This document shows positions 32,106 through 40,718 of a DNA stretch of 64,000 bases, piece by piece. This DNA is from Pseudobdellovibrionaceae bacterium. Its GTDB lineage: Bacteria; Bdellovibrionota; FAC87; UBA2466; JACKAF01. The translations under genes were made by a program, and so were the position numbers. Position 1 is the stretch's first letter. Every line of letters begins with the position of its first letter. The notes under the pieces are model-generated. The model had not been told where the DNA came from, searched no databases, and was given only the letters and a program-made list of their open reading frames with translations. The stretch is taken from NCBI GenBank assembly GCA_020635235.1, contig JACKAF010000003.1, positions 186,001 through 250,000 of the forward strand. The letters are read 5' to 3'.

Positions 32106-34541
32106 TCAGTGGGCCGCGCTCTTTCGACCAAATTGGTGAACAGTTTCGATTAAGGTTTCACGAAAAACCGGCTTGGTGATGTAGCCGTTGCAGCCGGCAT
32201 TCAAACAGCGATCTTTGTCTTCGACCATGGCGTGGGCCGTAAGCGCGACTATCGGTACGGTATAGCCCATTGCCCGTAGACGTCTGGTCGCGGAATACCC
32301 GTCAACAATCGGCATCTGTATATCCATCAGAACGAGGTCATAGCGGTGTTTGCGCGCCAGTTCGAGGGCTTCCTGCCCATTTTGGGCGACGTCCACATTC
32401 GCCCCGCTGGAAGTCAAAAAGAAGCGTATGAGTTCCTGATTGTCCGGCCCGTCCTCAGCTAGGAGAATGTCTAATCCGGTAAGATCTCCTGTCTCCCTGC
32501 GTTCGAGACTGATGCCCTCATCGTAGGGGCGGGGGAACTTGTGGATTTCAGCAAAAGCCGTCTGGGTATCGTGCGTGCAGCGAATGGTGACCTCGAAGGT
32601 GCTTCCGACGTTCGGCTTACTTTCGCTTAGCGTGACGTCCCCGCCCAAAGCCCGGGCAAGCCGTCTCGAGAGAATGAGACCTAAACCTGTACCGCCGTAC
32701 TTGCGAGTAGTTGAGCTATCGGCCTGCACAAAGGGCTGGAAGAGCTGGTTTTGTTTTACGGGTGAGATGCCACAACCGGAATCCGAAATAAGGACTCGAA
32801 GCAGATCATTGGAACCTTCGCGTTCCACACGAATCCGCACCCGGACTTCACCTTTAGAGGTAAATTTGATGGCGTTGCCTATGATATTCAGCAAAATCTG
32901 TCGCAGCCGATGTGGATCTGTATTGATCGTGACGGGCACGGGGCTTAGAAACTCAAAAATCAGCTCAAGCTGTTTGTCTTTTGCCTGCGAGGATAACAAA
33001 AAGTAAACGTCCTCAAGTTCCTGCAACAAGTTGAAATTGATTTTCTCTGGCTTGAGTTTTCCTGCCTCAATTTTGGATAGGTCGAGAATGTCGTCGATGA
33101 GTTCGGTAAGGTTTCGTACGCTGCGACCAATGCGGGCGGCGTCAGCAAATCTCTGGGTCTCGCTTCTTTCAGGCAGGGCCATGCGTTCCACAAAACCCAG
33201 GATAGCGCTGAGGGGCGTGCGCATTTCGTGGCTCATGTTCGCAAGAAACTTTGTTTTCGCAAGGTTCGCCGAATCGGCGCGTTTCTTTGCTTCGCGCAAT
33301 TGCGATTCCACGCGCTTCTGGTCCGTTATATCCCAGAACGCGCCAATCGTGCCGATAGTGTTGCCGTCGCTGTCTTTCATTGGCACTTTGCATACTTGGG
33401 TGAAGAGTTCGGTCCCGTCCGGCGCACGGAATTTTTCTACCGTGTGAAGAGCGTGCTGTGAGGACATTACGATTTCGTCATCCCGCCGATACTTTTCTGC
33501 GAGATCGGGATCAAAGAGATCAAAGTCAGTTTTTCCCAATACCTCCCAGAGGTTTCTTCGTAGAGTTTGCAGATAATAGGCGTTGGCAAATAGCAGGCGA
33601 CCATCCGTATCTTTGCGAAAGATATTGAGCGGGAGGTTCTGGACCACCGTTTCGTAAAGAGTTTCCGATTCTTTTAAGCGGATCTGGGCCGAGCGGTGCT
33701 GCACTCTTACCGCCGCCACGAAAAGCATGGTCACAGACGTCGTACCGATAAACAACTGTAGCAGGTGGATCGATTCAATTCGGGTTCCCTGATAGTAGGG
33801 GCCAAACCCATTCACTGTGCCCAGAGCCGCGATCGTAGTGATGATAAGAATAGCCGTCGTACAGCCGCGCCTTCCGAAACGGAACGTGGCCCACAATAGA
33901 ATGGGGATACAAAGGTGTTCGATGGGATAGTGCCCGTAGCCAGCTGGCAACCAATCGTAAAAGACGAGCTCCGAAACTCCAACGACGAGGACGCCGAGCA
34001 AAGCCGCTTCCAACGCCCGACTGACAGGCCATTCGCGCGGCGGCCGGCGAATCCAGGCGAGCAGAAAGGGTGCGACGACGAGGTTTCCGAAAATGTCGCC
34101 AAGCCACCAGACACGCCAAAGCGACAGAAAGGAAAAGGCCTTAGTCTCTCCGGTTAAAATGATCGCGCTTACGCCGATTAAGGCGCCGACCATCGTGCTG
34201 AGGCACACGGGGCCGAGCAGAAACAAGCTCAAATCGCGCGGTCGATCGAGGGGGTTGGCTTTGCCGATGAGATGGTAGCAGAGGTAAGCGCCAAGCCCCG
34301 CTTCCAGTGTATTCCCAAGCGCGGTGATAAGGGCTGCGGTGAGCGTGATCCCGGAAAGCGCGTGTGCGATGGCGACGCCTACAAACACCACTGGGAGCAC
34401 GGAGTACCCGTAGAGGATCGTATAGGCGAGCGCGAGGCCCGCAGGCGGCCAAATCGGAGACACACCCGAGGGCATCAAGGCAAAGTAGTACCCGAGCTTC
34501 GAGGTCAGAACGTAGGCAATGACAAACGCCACGCCACGCAA
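32106..34541 (-). CDS. MASE1-PAS hybrid sensor histidine kinase/response regulator
   Basis: The N-terminal 290 residues form a MASE1-type membrane sensor (SGVSPIWPPAGLALA). A PAS domain follows (ETLYETVVQNLPLNIFRKD). HisKA: FLANMSHEMRTPLSAILGF with the phosphorylatable His. HATPase: NIIGNAIKFTSKG, DSGCGIS, GTGLGLILSRRL. A C-terminal receiver has LLAEDGPDNQE and the phospho-Asp in LVLMDIQMPIVDG. The start is a TTG at 34541 or GTG at 34532; neither has a good Shine-Dalgarno and no ATG is available before an upstream stop. The signal and output are unknown. Confidence 0.9.
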   Translation of the reverse strand: MRGVAFVIAYVLTSKLGYYFALMPSGVSPIWPPAGLALAYTILYGYSVLPVVFVGVAIAHALSGITLTAALITALGNTLEAGLGAYLCYHLIGKANPLDRPRDLSLFLLGPVCLSTMVGALIGVSAIILTGETKAFSFLSLWRVWWLGDIFGNLVVAPFLLAWIRRPPREWPVSRALEAALLGVLVVGVSELVFYDWLPAGYGHYPIEHLCIPILLWATFRFGRRGCTTAILIITTIAALGTVNGFGPYYQGTRIESIHLLQLFIGTTSVTMLFVAAVRVQHRSAQIRLKESETLYETVVQNLPLNIFRKDTDGRLLFANAYYLQTLRRNLWEVLGKTDFDLFDPDLAEKYRRDDEIVMSSQHALHTVEKFRAPDGTELFTQVCKVPMKDSDGNTIGTIGAFWDITDQKRVESQLREAKKRADSANLAKTKFLANMSHEMRTPLSAILGFVERMALPERSETQRFADAARIGRSVRNLTELIDDILDLSKIEAGKLKPEKINFNLLQELEDVYFLLSSQAKDKQLELIFEFLSPVPVTINTDPHRLRQILLNIIGNAIKFTSKGEVRVRIRVEREGSNDLLRVLISDSGCGISPVKQNQLFQPFVQADSSTTRKYGGTGLGLILSRRLARALGGDVTLSESKPNVGSTFEVTIRCTHDTQTAFAEIHKFPRPYDEGISLERRETGDLTGLDILLAEDGPDNQELIRFFLTSSGANVDVAQNGQEALELARKHRYDLVLMDIQMPIVDGYSATRRLRAMGYTVPIVALTAHAMVEDKDRCLNAGCNGYITKPVFRETLIETVHQFGRKSAAH

Positions 34542-34687
34542 CCAGAATTGACTGCTCCGGAACGTGGAACCCCCCTTGTTTCGGAATCACGAACATTCAA
34601 GGGCGTCTTTACACGCTATGTCAAGCCGGGAGGGGAGTTTTATAAACTATTAATATTACAAAAAAATAGGGCGCGTCTCAGGCGGGA

Positions 34688-35155
34688 CTACAACTTGGCG
34701 GCGTCTGCACTCAGCTGCCAGGCGCGGAATTTTTCCTCGTAGCGCATGGTCCGCGTGCCGGGGCTGATTTCAAGATTTACGGTCAGGTCCGTTCCGAGCT
34801 TCCAGGTGATGATTATTGAACCGGTGAGGAGGACCCCCGCGGGCTTTCCGTCAGAAGTGAGTTTGCTCCCCGAGCGGTCGAGCGTAATGAGGGGCAGCGA
34901 GGGAAAATAGGCGCCGGAAGCGCAGCGAAACTCCCGCGCATCGATGACAATTTCAGTTTCACTTTGCGAAATGGTGAAAACAAGGTCATCACAGCGATCG
35001 GTGAATCCACCCAACACACTGCGTACATTGGTGAGTTCCCAGGTGCCAGAAAAGTCTCCGTCATCTACCAGCAAGTCCTTACCGGAGGTAAAGGTGATGG
35101 GACAGCCGCTAAACAAAAAAAGTGCGCTGATACCAATCAAAAACCGCTTGTGCAT
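34688..35155 (-). CDS. Lipoprotein, lipocalin-like small domain
   Basis: A 155-residue protein starts with a lipobox signal (FLFSGC, Cys18), with AGGGG upstream of the ATG. The mature part begins GDFSGTWELTNV and alternates strands, as in META or lipocalin-like small lipoproteins, with two Cys that may pair (DRCDDL and FRCASG). No specific family is claimed. A periplasmic or outer-membrane location follows from the lipid anchor. Confidence 0.7.
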   Translation of the reverse strand: MHKRFLIGISALFLFSGCPITFTSGKDLLVDDGDFSGTWELTNVRSVLGGFTDRCDDLVFTISQSETEIVIDAREFRCASGAYFPSLPLITLDRSGSKLTSDGKPAGVLLTGSIIITWKLGTDLTVNLEISPGTRTMRYEEKFRAWQLSADAAKL

Positions 35156-35219
35156 GGAATCCCCTGGAAGAGAAGTAAAGGAAGTGTTCTTCCTTTATGA
35201 TAGCACAAGTGCCGCGCTG

Positions 35220-35876
35220 TTAGCGATCGACGTAGTAGATCGTCGTTGGGGCAAAGGGTGAAACGACGGGACTCGTTACGATCGGTGAACTATAAATCGG
35301 CGTGCTCACCGGTGTCGGGCAGTACACGGGCGCGCTTTCGTAAATAACGGTGGTCTTGGTTGTCGTCGTCGGCCAGCGCCAGCGGGCACGTCCTCGCATG
35401 TCGCGGTTTGGGGGAAAGGGAATCCCCATCGCCGTGCAGCCGTCAGGCCCCCAGCAATAGGTTACGCCCCGTACGCTGTAATCGTAATAGCGTACGCGAT
35501 CGCATGTCTTGGGATCGGTTCGGTATTTTGCTTCTTCGTCAAAGACGAGGCGGATTCCGGCTTGGTGTTGGCGCGTGGCGCCCGAGGAGCTGCGAGTTTC
35601 CCACACGTGGTCGATGATGACATTCCACTGGCCGTCGACAATTTTGGCGTCCTTATCTACGGGGAAGGTCACGTGACAGTTTGTGAGTTCCATCTCCTTG
35701 CCAGTTTGCTGGGAGCTCTTGCGAATAAGTTCGAGCTGTTGTTTCAGTCGCGGTTCGCTACTAAGCAGGTGGGGGTAAATGTGGGTATCAAACTGTGTCT
35801 TCTCGCAGGTGCTGGTACGGGTCGCGGCCACGCCCGAAAGGGATAGGGTCAACAGAATCACTAGCCAGTGCAACAT
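35220..35876 (-). CDS. Exported hypothetical protein
   Basis: The ATG at 35876 is preceded by GAGGAGG and begins a signal peptide (MLHWLVILLTLSLSGVAAT); the open frame extends 11 codons further but without a fitting signal. The roughly 200-residue mature protein has four or five Cys, a globular first half and a Pro/Thr/Ser-rich C terminus ending in repeated TPVSTPIYSSPIVTS-like segments and YYVDR. Proline-rich tails like this often span surface layers. No family recognised. Confidence 0.65.
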   Translation of the reverse strand: MLHWLVILLTLSLSGVAATRTSTCEKTQFDTHIYPHLLSSEPRLKQQLELIRKSSQQTGKEMELTNCHVTFPVDKDAKIVDGQWNVIIDHVWETRSSSGATRQHQAGIRLVFDEEAKYRTDPKTCDRVRYYDYSVRGVTYCWGPDGCTAMGIPFPPNRDMRGRARWRWPTTTTKTTVIYESAPVYCPTPVSTPIYSSPIVTSPVVSPFAPTTIYYVDR

Positions 35877-35943
35877 AGCATCCTCCTCATCGTTGACGCA
35901 CAGCAACACAGCTCGAGAGCCGCGTCAAGAGCGGGTCTTGGGA

Positions 35944-36783
35944 TTAGGGGTACTCGTCTTCGAGGCAGTGTACCAGGATGGCAAAGGCGTCCTCTGGGGG
36001 CAGGGAGAAGGTGGTGAGGTAGGCCAGGTGATCGCGTAGCTCGGGCTTATAGCCGCTCGGGACGGAGGGCTTCTGAAGAAGCTTTGCGACCCGCGGCCGA
36101 AGTTCATCGAGTGATGCGGAGGACACGAGTACGGCCATTTCTCCAGTGGGGCGCGCCTCGGCATAAAGAGCAGCAATTGTTAGGTCGTGGATCGCCTTAA
36201 CCTCGGCAGGCTCCATTTGGAGCCAGCTTCGAGAAACTGGGTGCTGCTGCATCGCGATCTTGTAGAAGGTCTTGCGGATGAGTGAAAGCGTAAAGGGAAT
36301 CGTGGCAGTTTCAAGGCCCTTGCGAAAGTGCGGAACTGTGGGTGTCCGCGTTCCCAAGAACTCGAAAGCGTAGTCTCCGAACTTTTCAATTTCCGCGTCT
36401 CCAAGTTCAGAAACCGCTCGCCGCAACAACTGATCGGATAGAACCTGCCCTTGTGTCCCGGCAAGCCGATCCAAGAGACGGGCATGCAGCATCCCGAACA
36501 AACCCAGAAACTTGATCTTGGCTTCAAGCTCGTAATAGCGCGTTCGGACGTAGGCGTACTGTCTAAATCGCGTCGCTACCTCGGCCTTTTTTTCGGGCGT
36601 GTCTAACTCACCAAAAAACTTGTTCCGCCGGGCTTGGGCGACAAAGTCGTCCGCTCCGTCTATCTCCGCGCAGAAACGGCGGCACTCTTCACTTTCATGA
36701 TCCATGGACAAAAGGGGGGGCGCGCACAAGAGCGTTAGAGCGAGGGCGGTGGCCCCCAAGAATTTCGTACTTTCAAACTTCAC
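35944..36783 (-). CDS. Exported helical hypothetical protein
   Basis: The start is GTG at 36783 with AGGGA eight bases upstream. It opens a signal peptide (KFLGATALALTLLCAPPLLS) followed by a roughly 250-residue, mostly helical, Leu/Arg/Glu-rich domain (FFGELDTPEKKAEVATRFRQY). Two Cys lie at the mature N terminus and one near the C terminus. No recognised family or repeats. Confidence 0.6.
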   Translation of the reverse strand: MKFESTKFLGATALALTLLCAPPLLSMDHESEECRRFCAEIDGADDFVAQARRNKFFGELDTPEKKAEVATRFRQYAYVRTRYYELEAKIKFLGLFGMLHARLLDRLAGTQGQVLSDQLLRRAVSELGDAEIEKFGDYAFEFLGTRTPTVPHFRKGLETATIPFTLSLIRKTFYKIAMQQHPVSRSWLQMEPAEVKAIHDLTIAALYAEARPTGEMAVLVSSASLDELRPRVAKLLQKPSVPSGYKPELRDHLAYLTTFSLPPEDAFAILVHCLEDEYP

Positions 36784-36870
36784 AGCATTGTCCCTAAAGA
36801 TGGGCCGTTTATAGCAAAATGTGCGTTTTAGGGGAAGTCCTTAGGAAGCTGTGTAATTACAGGCATTTAG

Positions 36871-37611
36871 CTAGGCCTGGCCGCTTCGGGCCTGTCCACC
36901 CATGGCAAGGATGTTTCCGGTCCAGGGGGCGGTGGAGATGCGGCGGATGGCGCCAAAAACCCCGCGGGCTACGTTGTGGACTGTATTGACCGTTGGGTTC
37001 GGGTGGATGGTGAAGCACGATAGGTACTGAGGCGGGTACCAGGTGAATTGGGGACCGGTAGCCGCGTAGATCATCTTTTCGTCGAGTGCGCGCCTTCCGA
37101 TGTTGTCACGCCCTTCGAGAATTCTATCCACCCAGTTTGGGCGAACGAAATGCATTTTGGTATAGGGGTTACGCCTGTGGTGATCCATGACGACGACTTC
37201 GCCACCTGGTCGGAGTATGCGGTGTGCTTCGGAAAACGCCTTTTCCAAATCAAAAACATGCAGCAAGACCCCAAAGAAAACGACAACATCAAAACTGCCG
37301 TCCTTAATTTTTGAGTCGTAAATATTGCCGACAATGCCCTCGTCGATGCGCCCAAATTTCTGGGCTTTCTCGACAGCTTTGGCGGAAAGATCAAATCCCG
37401 TTACGTGGTGCCCAAGAGATTTCAAAAAGGCGGCGACAAAACCCTCGCCGCAACCAACATCCAGAATCCGCTGGGGTCCGCTATTGAGTAATGGCGAGAC
37501 AGAGAAAATTTGTCGGTAGTCAGACTTCTCAAAATGGGGGTAGACGTCTTCGTCCGCCCACGCATCGTAAAGTTCCTGCACATCTTCGGTTGATGGACTT
37601 ATTCTAGACAT
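36871..37611 (-). CDS. Class I SAM-dependent methyltransferase
   Basis: The N-terminal half has motif I (ILDVGCGEGFVAAFLKSLG), motif II (VTGFDLSAKAVEKA), GSFDVVVFFGVLLHVFDLE and ILRPGGEVVVMDHH as in UbiE/type 11 methyltransferases. The C-terminal half is a variable substrate lid. It overlaps the upstream methyltransferase gene by eight bases, so they are translated together. The substrate is unknown. Confidence 0.85.
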   Translation of the reverse strand: MSRISPSTEDVQELYDAWADEDVYPHFEKSDYRQIFSVSPLLNSGPQRILDVGCGEGFVAAFLKSLGHHVTGFDLSAKAVEKAQKFGRIDEGIVGNIYDSKIKDGSFDVVVFFGVLLHVFDLEKAFSEAHRILRPGGEVVVMDHHRRNPYTKMHFVRPNWVDRILEGRDNIGRRALDEKMIYAATGPQFTWYPPQYLSCFTIHPNPTVNTVHNVARGVFGAIRRISTAPWTGNILAMGGQARSGQA

Positions 37612-38497
37612 CGAGCGGCTTTCTGAACTGCAGGTAATAGTTCGGCATAAGGTACTTTTGCGGCACCAGAGAGCGCAGCCCTCGACTATAGATTTTTTGA
37701 AGTCGCTGGCGGACGCTCACTCTGTCGTAGTGACTTTCGGTGTACAAAATCTTTTCAATCTTGAGGTGGTTTTCGTGACCGAGTTCCACGAGTTCATCCA
37801 CCGTCTGAAAAGTTTCGACAGGTCCGATAAGCTTCACCACCGGTGTGAGCTTTCTAAAAAAACTCTCAGGGTTTGAAATCAGGCGGCGTTGTGGGTGTTG
37901 TGCATTGGGTTCCATCACGATAAGCCTTCCACCCTTTTTCAAAACGCGGGTGGCTTCCGCAAAGGCTTTTGCTTTGTCCTGGACATGGTGGAGGCTGTGC
38001 TTGAAAAATGCCATGTCAAAGGTGTCGCTTTGAAAAGGCATGTTCTCTGCCGAACCAATGACTCCGTAGAAACCTGTGGTTGCCGCTAGCAGGCAGGCGG
38101 CCGGCTCGAGTCCGACACGAATTTTGGCCGGCAAGCGGGTTAGCAAGGCTCCCGATCCGCACCCTATTTCTAGAACGGCGTCTTTTTCCTTAACCTGCAT
38201 GAGAGTGGCCCAGCGTTCGTAGCTTGCTTCGCTTTCGTCTTGGTAGACGGTATTGGCAAAATGATCTTCCCAGAAGGCGAGCTCTTTTTTTAATTTTTCG
38301 CGATCCTCATCGGATAGGAAATCAGGAAATCGGCTGTCCCGTAGAGCGAATCCCTTCCCGCACCCCCCGCAGTTGATAAGGCCGGCAGAAAGCTGGATGT
38401 CGCTTTTCCCGCAGTTTACGCAACGCAAGTAAGGAGCGAGCGGTACAAGCCCAGTTTGCGGGTTGCTCGTTGAGACGGATGTTTCAAGCATGGCCAT
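37604..38497 (-). CDS. Zn-ribbon class I methyltransferase
   Basis: An N-terminal Zn ribbon (CVNCGKSDIQ then CGGCGKGF, four Cys) precedes a Rossmann methyltransferase: VLEIGCGSGALLTRLP, IGSAENMPFQSDTFDMAF, HHVQDKAKAFAEATRVLKKGGRLIVMEPN. The arrangement resembles glycosyltransferase-cluster methyltransferases and RlmA-type enzymes. A GGAG Shine-Dalgarno precedes the ATG. Together with the overlapping downstream methyltransferase it makes a two-step methylation unit of unknown target. Confidence 0.85.
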   Translation of the reverse strand: MAMLETSVSTSNPQTGLVPLAPYLRCVNCGKSDIQLSAGLINCGGCGKGFALRDSRFPDFLSDEDREKLKKELAFWEDHFANTVYQDESEASYERWATLMQVKEKDAVLEIGCGSGALLTRLPAKIRVGLEPAACLLAATTGFYGVIGSAENMPFQSDTFDMAFFKHSLHHVQDKAKAFAEATRVLKKGGRLIVMEPNAQHPQRRLISNPESFFRKLTPVVKLIGPVETFQTVDELVELGHENHLKIEKILYTESHYDRVSVRQRLQKIYSRGLRSLVPQKYLMPNYYLQFRKPLDV

Positions 38498-38586
38498 TTT
38501 TCTCCGGGATCAATAAGGCAGGGTGATAACTCTTGGTTAAATTATAGCCTTTAACAGCCGGTGACGCCTATAGGCGAAAGGGGAGC

Positions 38587-39147
38587 CTAGGCAGCGAGGT
38601 GGAGGTCCCACTGTTCGCGAAGTTTCTGGCCCAATTGGTAGAGAAACTGCGAAAAGACTACTCCGCCTAGGAGCCAGTAGAATGCGAACTCCAGGTGTTG
38701 GAGGACGTGTAGACTTTGGAAATGAATGGCCGAGGCTAGCATCAGAGCTACTACCGAAGCGAGCCCAACTACCGGGAAGATCCAGAGGCGTTGCTCATAA
38801 AGAAAGCGGCGTTCAGCCCATCGAAAAACAAAGAGGCTAAATAGGGCGCTGCTACCTAAAAAGACGCTGCCGCAAAAAAGTGCGCAAGCGATAGGGCCAT
38901 ATTCCATTACCCAAGTCATCAGGCCCTGGCCACCGCCGAGCGGTCCCAAGCCGAACTGGGGGCAGACGAGTAAGGTGAGTGTGCCCGCAACAAGCTGCAC
39001 AGAGACGAGTTTCACAAAAAATTTGGCAGGACGAAAAGTTAAATCACGGAGAGTTTGTTTTAGTGTAGCCGTGCGAAGTTTTTCCGGGACTACATTCCCA
39101 CTGTTCTCTAGGAAATCCTGGAATTCTTTTTCAATGTCCTCTGGCAT
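38587..39147 (-). CDS. Four-helix membrane protein, possible anti-sigma partner
   Basis: Starts seven bases after the ECF sigma stop, so the two are translationally linked. The first 50 residues are cytosolic and charged (DIEKEFQDFLENSG and LKQTLRDLTFRPAK). About four transmembrane segments follow. The arrangement, a short cytosolic N-terminal domain then membrane helices directly behind an ECF gene, fits an anti-sigma factor, but no zinc-binding HxxxCxxC motif is seen. The role is inferred from context. Confidence 0.6.
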   Translation of the reverse strand: MPEDIEKEFQDFLENSGNVVPEKLRTATLKQTLRDLTFRPAKFFVKLVSVQLVAGTLTLLVCPQFGLGPLGGGQGLMTWVMEYGPIACALFCGSVFLGSSALFSLFVFRWAERRFLYEQRLWIFPVVGLASVVALMLASAIHFQSLHVLQHLEFAFYWLLGGVVFSQFLYQLGQKLREQWDLHLAA

Positions 39148-39153
39148 ATCCAA

Positions 39154-39669
39154 CTACTTTTTTCCTATCAGAGTCCGCAAACCCTTTAGGGCGCGGCTTA
39201 CTCGTTTTCGAACTGCCACTTCGCTCAAGTTGAGGTGGGCGGCAATTTCCTCAAACTCCAGATCCTGATCGTAGCGAAGTTCTAAAATTTCGCGTTGATC
39301 CGCCTTGAGAGCCCCAAGGGGCAACTCGGGTGCTTCGGTATCTGCGGGTGCCGGTAGGGGGAGATCTTCGAGTGGCACATGAGGTTGTCGGTAGATCTGC
39401 TTCGTCCTTGCCGCATCAATAACCTGATGTCGACAGAGAGTGAAAAGCCACGGTGCAAAACGAAACTTGGGATCGTACCGGCCTCGGCTTCGGTGTAGCT
39501 TCAAGAAAACAGACTGATAAACCTCTTCGGCAGCCTGAGTGTCGGGGATGCGCTTTCTGAGGTAGTTGTACACGTGGTTTGAATACCGCCTGTACAAAAG
39601 CTCAAAAGCTTGGGCATCGCCCGCCTGATAAGCCACCATGAGGGCCTCGTCTGTCTGCTCGCCTACCAT
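39154..39669 (-). CDS. ECF (sigma-70 family) RNA polymerase sigma factor
   Basis: Region 2: AFELLYRRYSNHVYNYLRKR, AEEVYQSVFLKLHRSRGRY and FAPWLFTLCRHQVIDAARTK. Region 4: REILELRYDQDLEFEEIAAHLNLSEVAVRKRVSRAL. The frame opens at an ATG at 39702, but the candidate -10 element lies only four bases from it, so the internal ATG at 39669 (VGEQTDEALMVAYQAGDAQA, the usual ECF N terminus) is the better start; leaderless translation from 39702 is the alternative. It is divergent from the copper-storage gene. Confidence 0.9.
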   Translation of the reverse strand: MVGEQTDEALMVAYQAGDAQAFELLYRRYSNHVYNYLRKRIPDTQAAEEVYQSVFLKLHRSRGRYDPKFRFAPWLFTLCRHQVIDAARTKQIYRQPHVPLEDLPLPAPADTEAPELPLGALKADQREILELRYDQDLEFEEIAAHLNLSEVAVRKRVSRALKGLRTLIGKK

Positions 39670-39705
39670 CTCTTCGCTATCGGCCCTTTTCTTTCCTGAC
39701 ATTGA

Positions 39706-39761
39706 ATACGAAGCCTACCGTAGTTCTGTGACCCGGTCACAAAATCCTGACTCCTTCGTAT
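39706..39761. promoter_or_regulatory. Mirrored divergent ECF-type promoter pair
   Basis: Toward Csp1: GGTCAC (39735-39740), 16 bases, CGTAT (39757-39761). Toward the sigma gene on the minus strand: GGTCAC (39733-39728), 17 bases, CGTAT (39710-39706). The two halves share a palindromic centre GTGACCCGGTCAC (39728-39740), and CTTCGTAT is repeated inverted at both edges. This fits self-regulation by the ECF factor and control of the copper protein. Confidence 0.6.
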
Positions 39762-39805
39762 ACGTTAAGGAAAATAACCACTTAGAGCAACAAGAGGAGA
39801 CTACT

Positions 39806-40297
39806 ATGGACCGACGTAAATTCTTGGCTAATGCGGCCGGCACGCTGGCGGCGAGCAGCCTTCCCTTATACGCACTTGGGCGTGAGCGCCGTGCGTCGTC
39901 ATTTCGTTCCGATCTCATCGTGAGCGATCCGACGGTGCTGGCGGCTCTCAAAACGGTGCGGGCCGCGAGCTTCGAATGCGTTTCTGCTGCCGTTGCTTGT
40001 CTGCAACATTGTGAGGAGCAGGCTTTTGGCGGCAACGCGGATATGTTCAAGCATTGTGCGATTAGCGTTCACCAGATGATCCCCATCTGCGAAGCGGTGG
40101 GTACCTTGGCCGGCTACAAGGCCGTTCGGACCAGCGAACTTCTGGATGCGTGCATCAATGCCTGTCGTGAGTGTGAAAAGGCGTGCGCCGACCACAGCGG
40201 GCATTTTTCGATGGGGCACCATCTGGAGTGCAAAGCCTGCATGGAGGCCTGCAGACGGTGCATCGACGCCTGCTTGAAGTTGCGCGATAGCTTGTAA
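39806..40297 (+). CDS. csp1: Tat-exported Csp1-like copper-storage four-helix protein (DUF326)
   Basis: The ATG at 39806 follows AGAGGAGA. The N terminus DRRKFLANAAG with a hydrophobic stretch is a twin-arginine signal, so the folded protein crosses to the periplasm. The mature domain is helical and carries 14 Cys in CxxxxxxxC, CxxxCxxCxxxC and CKACMEACRRCIDAC patterns plus several His/Met. This is the Csp1/DUF326 signature for a four-helix bundle that stores many Cu(I) ions. Divergent ECF gene and mirrored promoters suggest it is induced by the sigma factor. The alternative, a ferredoxin-like role, does not fit the spacing. Confidence 0.88.
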   Translation: MDRRKFLANAAGTLAASSLPLYALGRERRASSFRSDLIVSDPTVLAALKTVRAASFECVSAAVACLQHCEEQAFGGNADMFKHCAISVHQMIPICEAVGTLAGYKAVRTSELLDACINACRECEKACADHSGHFSMGHHLECKACMEACRRCIDACLKLRDSL

Positions 40298-40315
40298 GAG
40301 GAAACAAGGAAGAAA

Positions 40316-40338
40316 GGGCCCCGTTAAGATCGGGGCCC
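40316..40338. terminator. Bidirectional terminator between convergent genes
   Basis: An 8-bp GC stem (40316-40323 with 40331-40338; GGGCCCCG/CGGGGCCC) sits 19 bases after the copper-protein stop and 9 bases beyond the stop of the minus-strand gene. The T-rich flank is better on the minus strand. Confidence 0.75.
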
Positions 40339-40346
40339 GCTTCTAA

Positions 40347-40580
40347 TTACTCCGAAGCTTCGTCGGCCTTGGGGGCGACCGGGGCTTCTTCTGTAGCGGC
40401 CTGAGGGTGTTCTTCTTCTTTCACTTCAGGCAGCGTGGTGGTCTCGGAGCTAACCGGGTGTTCGGTATCCGTTACCGCCGCTTCATGTGCCGGTTCCGCT
40501 TTCTTGCTCGAAAAAGCCGGCTGGCTCAGACCTAAAAACAACGTCAAAAACGCCCCAACCATCAGAACTGGTTTTTGCAT
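40347..40580 (-). CDS. Small exported acidic protein
   Basis: The ATG at 40580 follows GGAGAAGAGAGG, giving a 77-residue protein with a signal peptide (MQKPVLMVGAFLTLFLGLSQ PAFS). The mature about 53 residues are acidic and Glu/Ala/Pro/Thr rich (PEVKEEEHPQAA, APVAPKADEASE), probably disordered. Its role is unknown; proximity to the copper-storage gene may be coincidental. Confidence 0.6.
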   Translation of the reverse strand: MQKPVLMVGAFLTLFLGLSQPAFSSKKAEPAHEAAVTDTEHPVSSETTTLPEVKEEEHPQAATEEAPVAPKADEASE

Positions 40581-40718
40581 AACCTCTCTTCTCCTTTTTA
40601 GTGTGGGCACATGCCCGTTTGCCAACAGACGCTAGTGGCAAAAAAGTGTGACCAAAAAAAGAGAAAAAACTTAAAAAAAGTTAACTTGTACTGCTCTAGG
40701 GTTGCGACCTGCCAAGCG

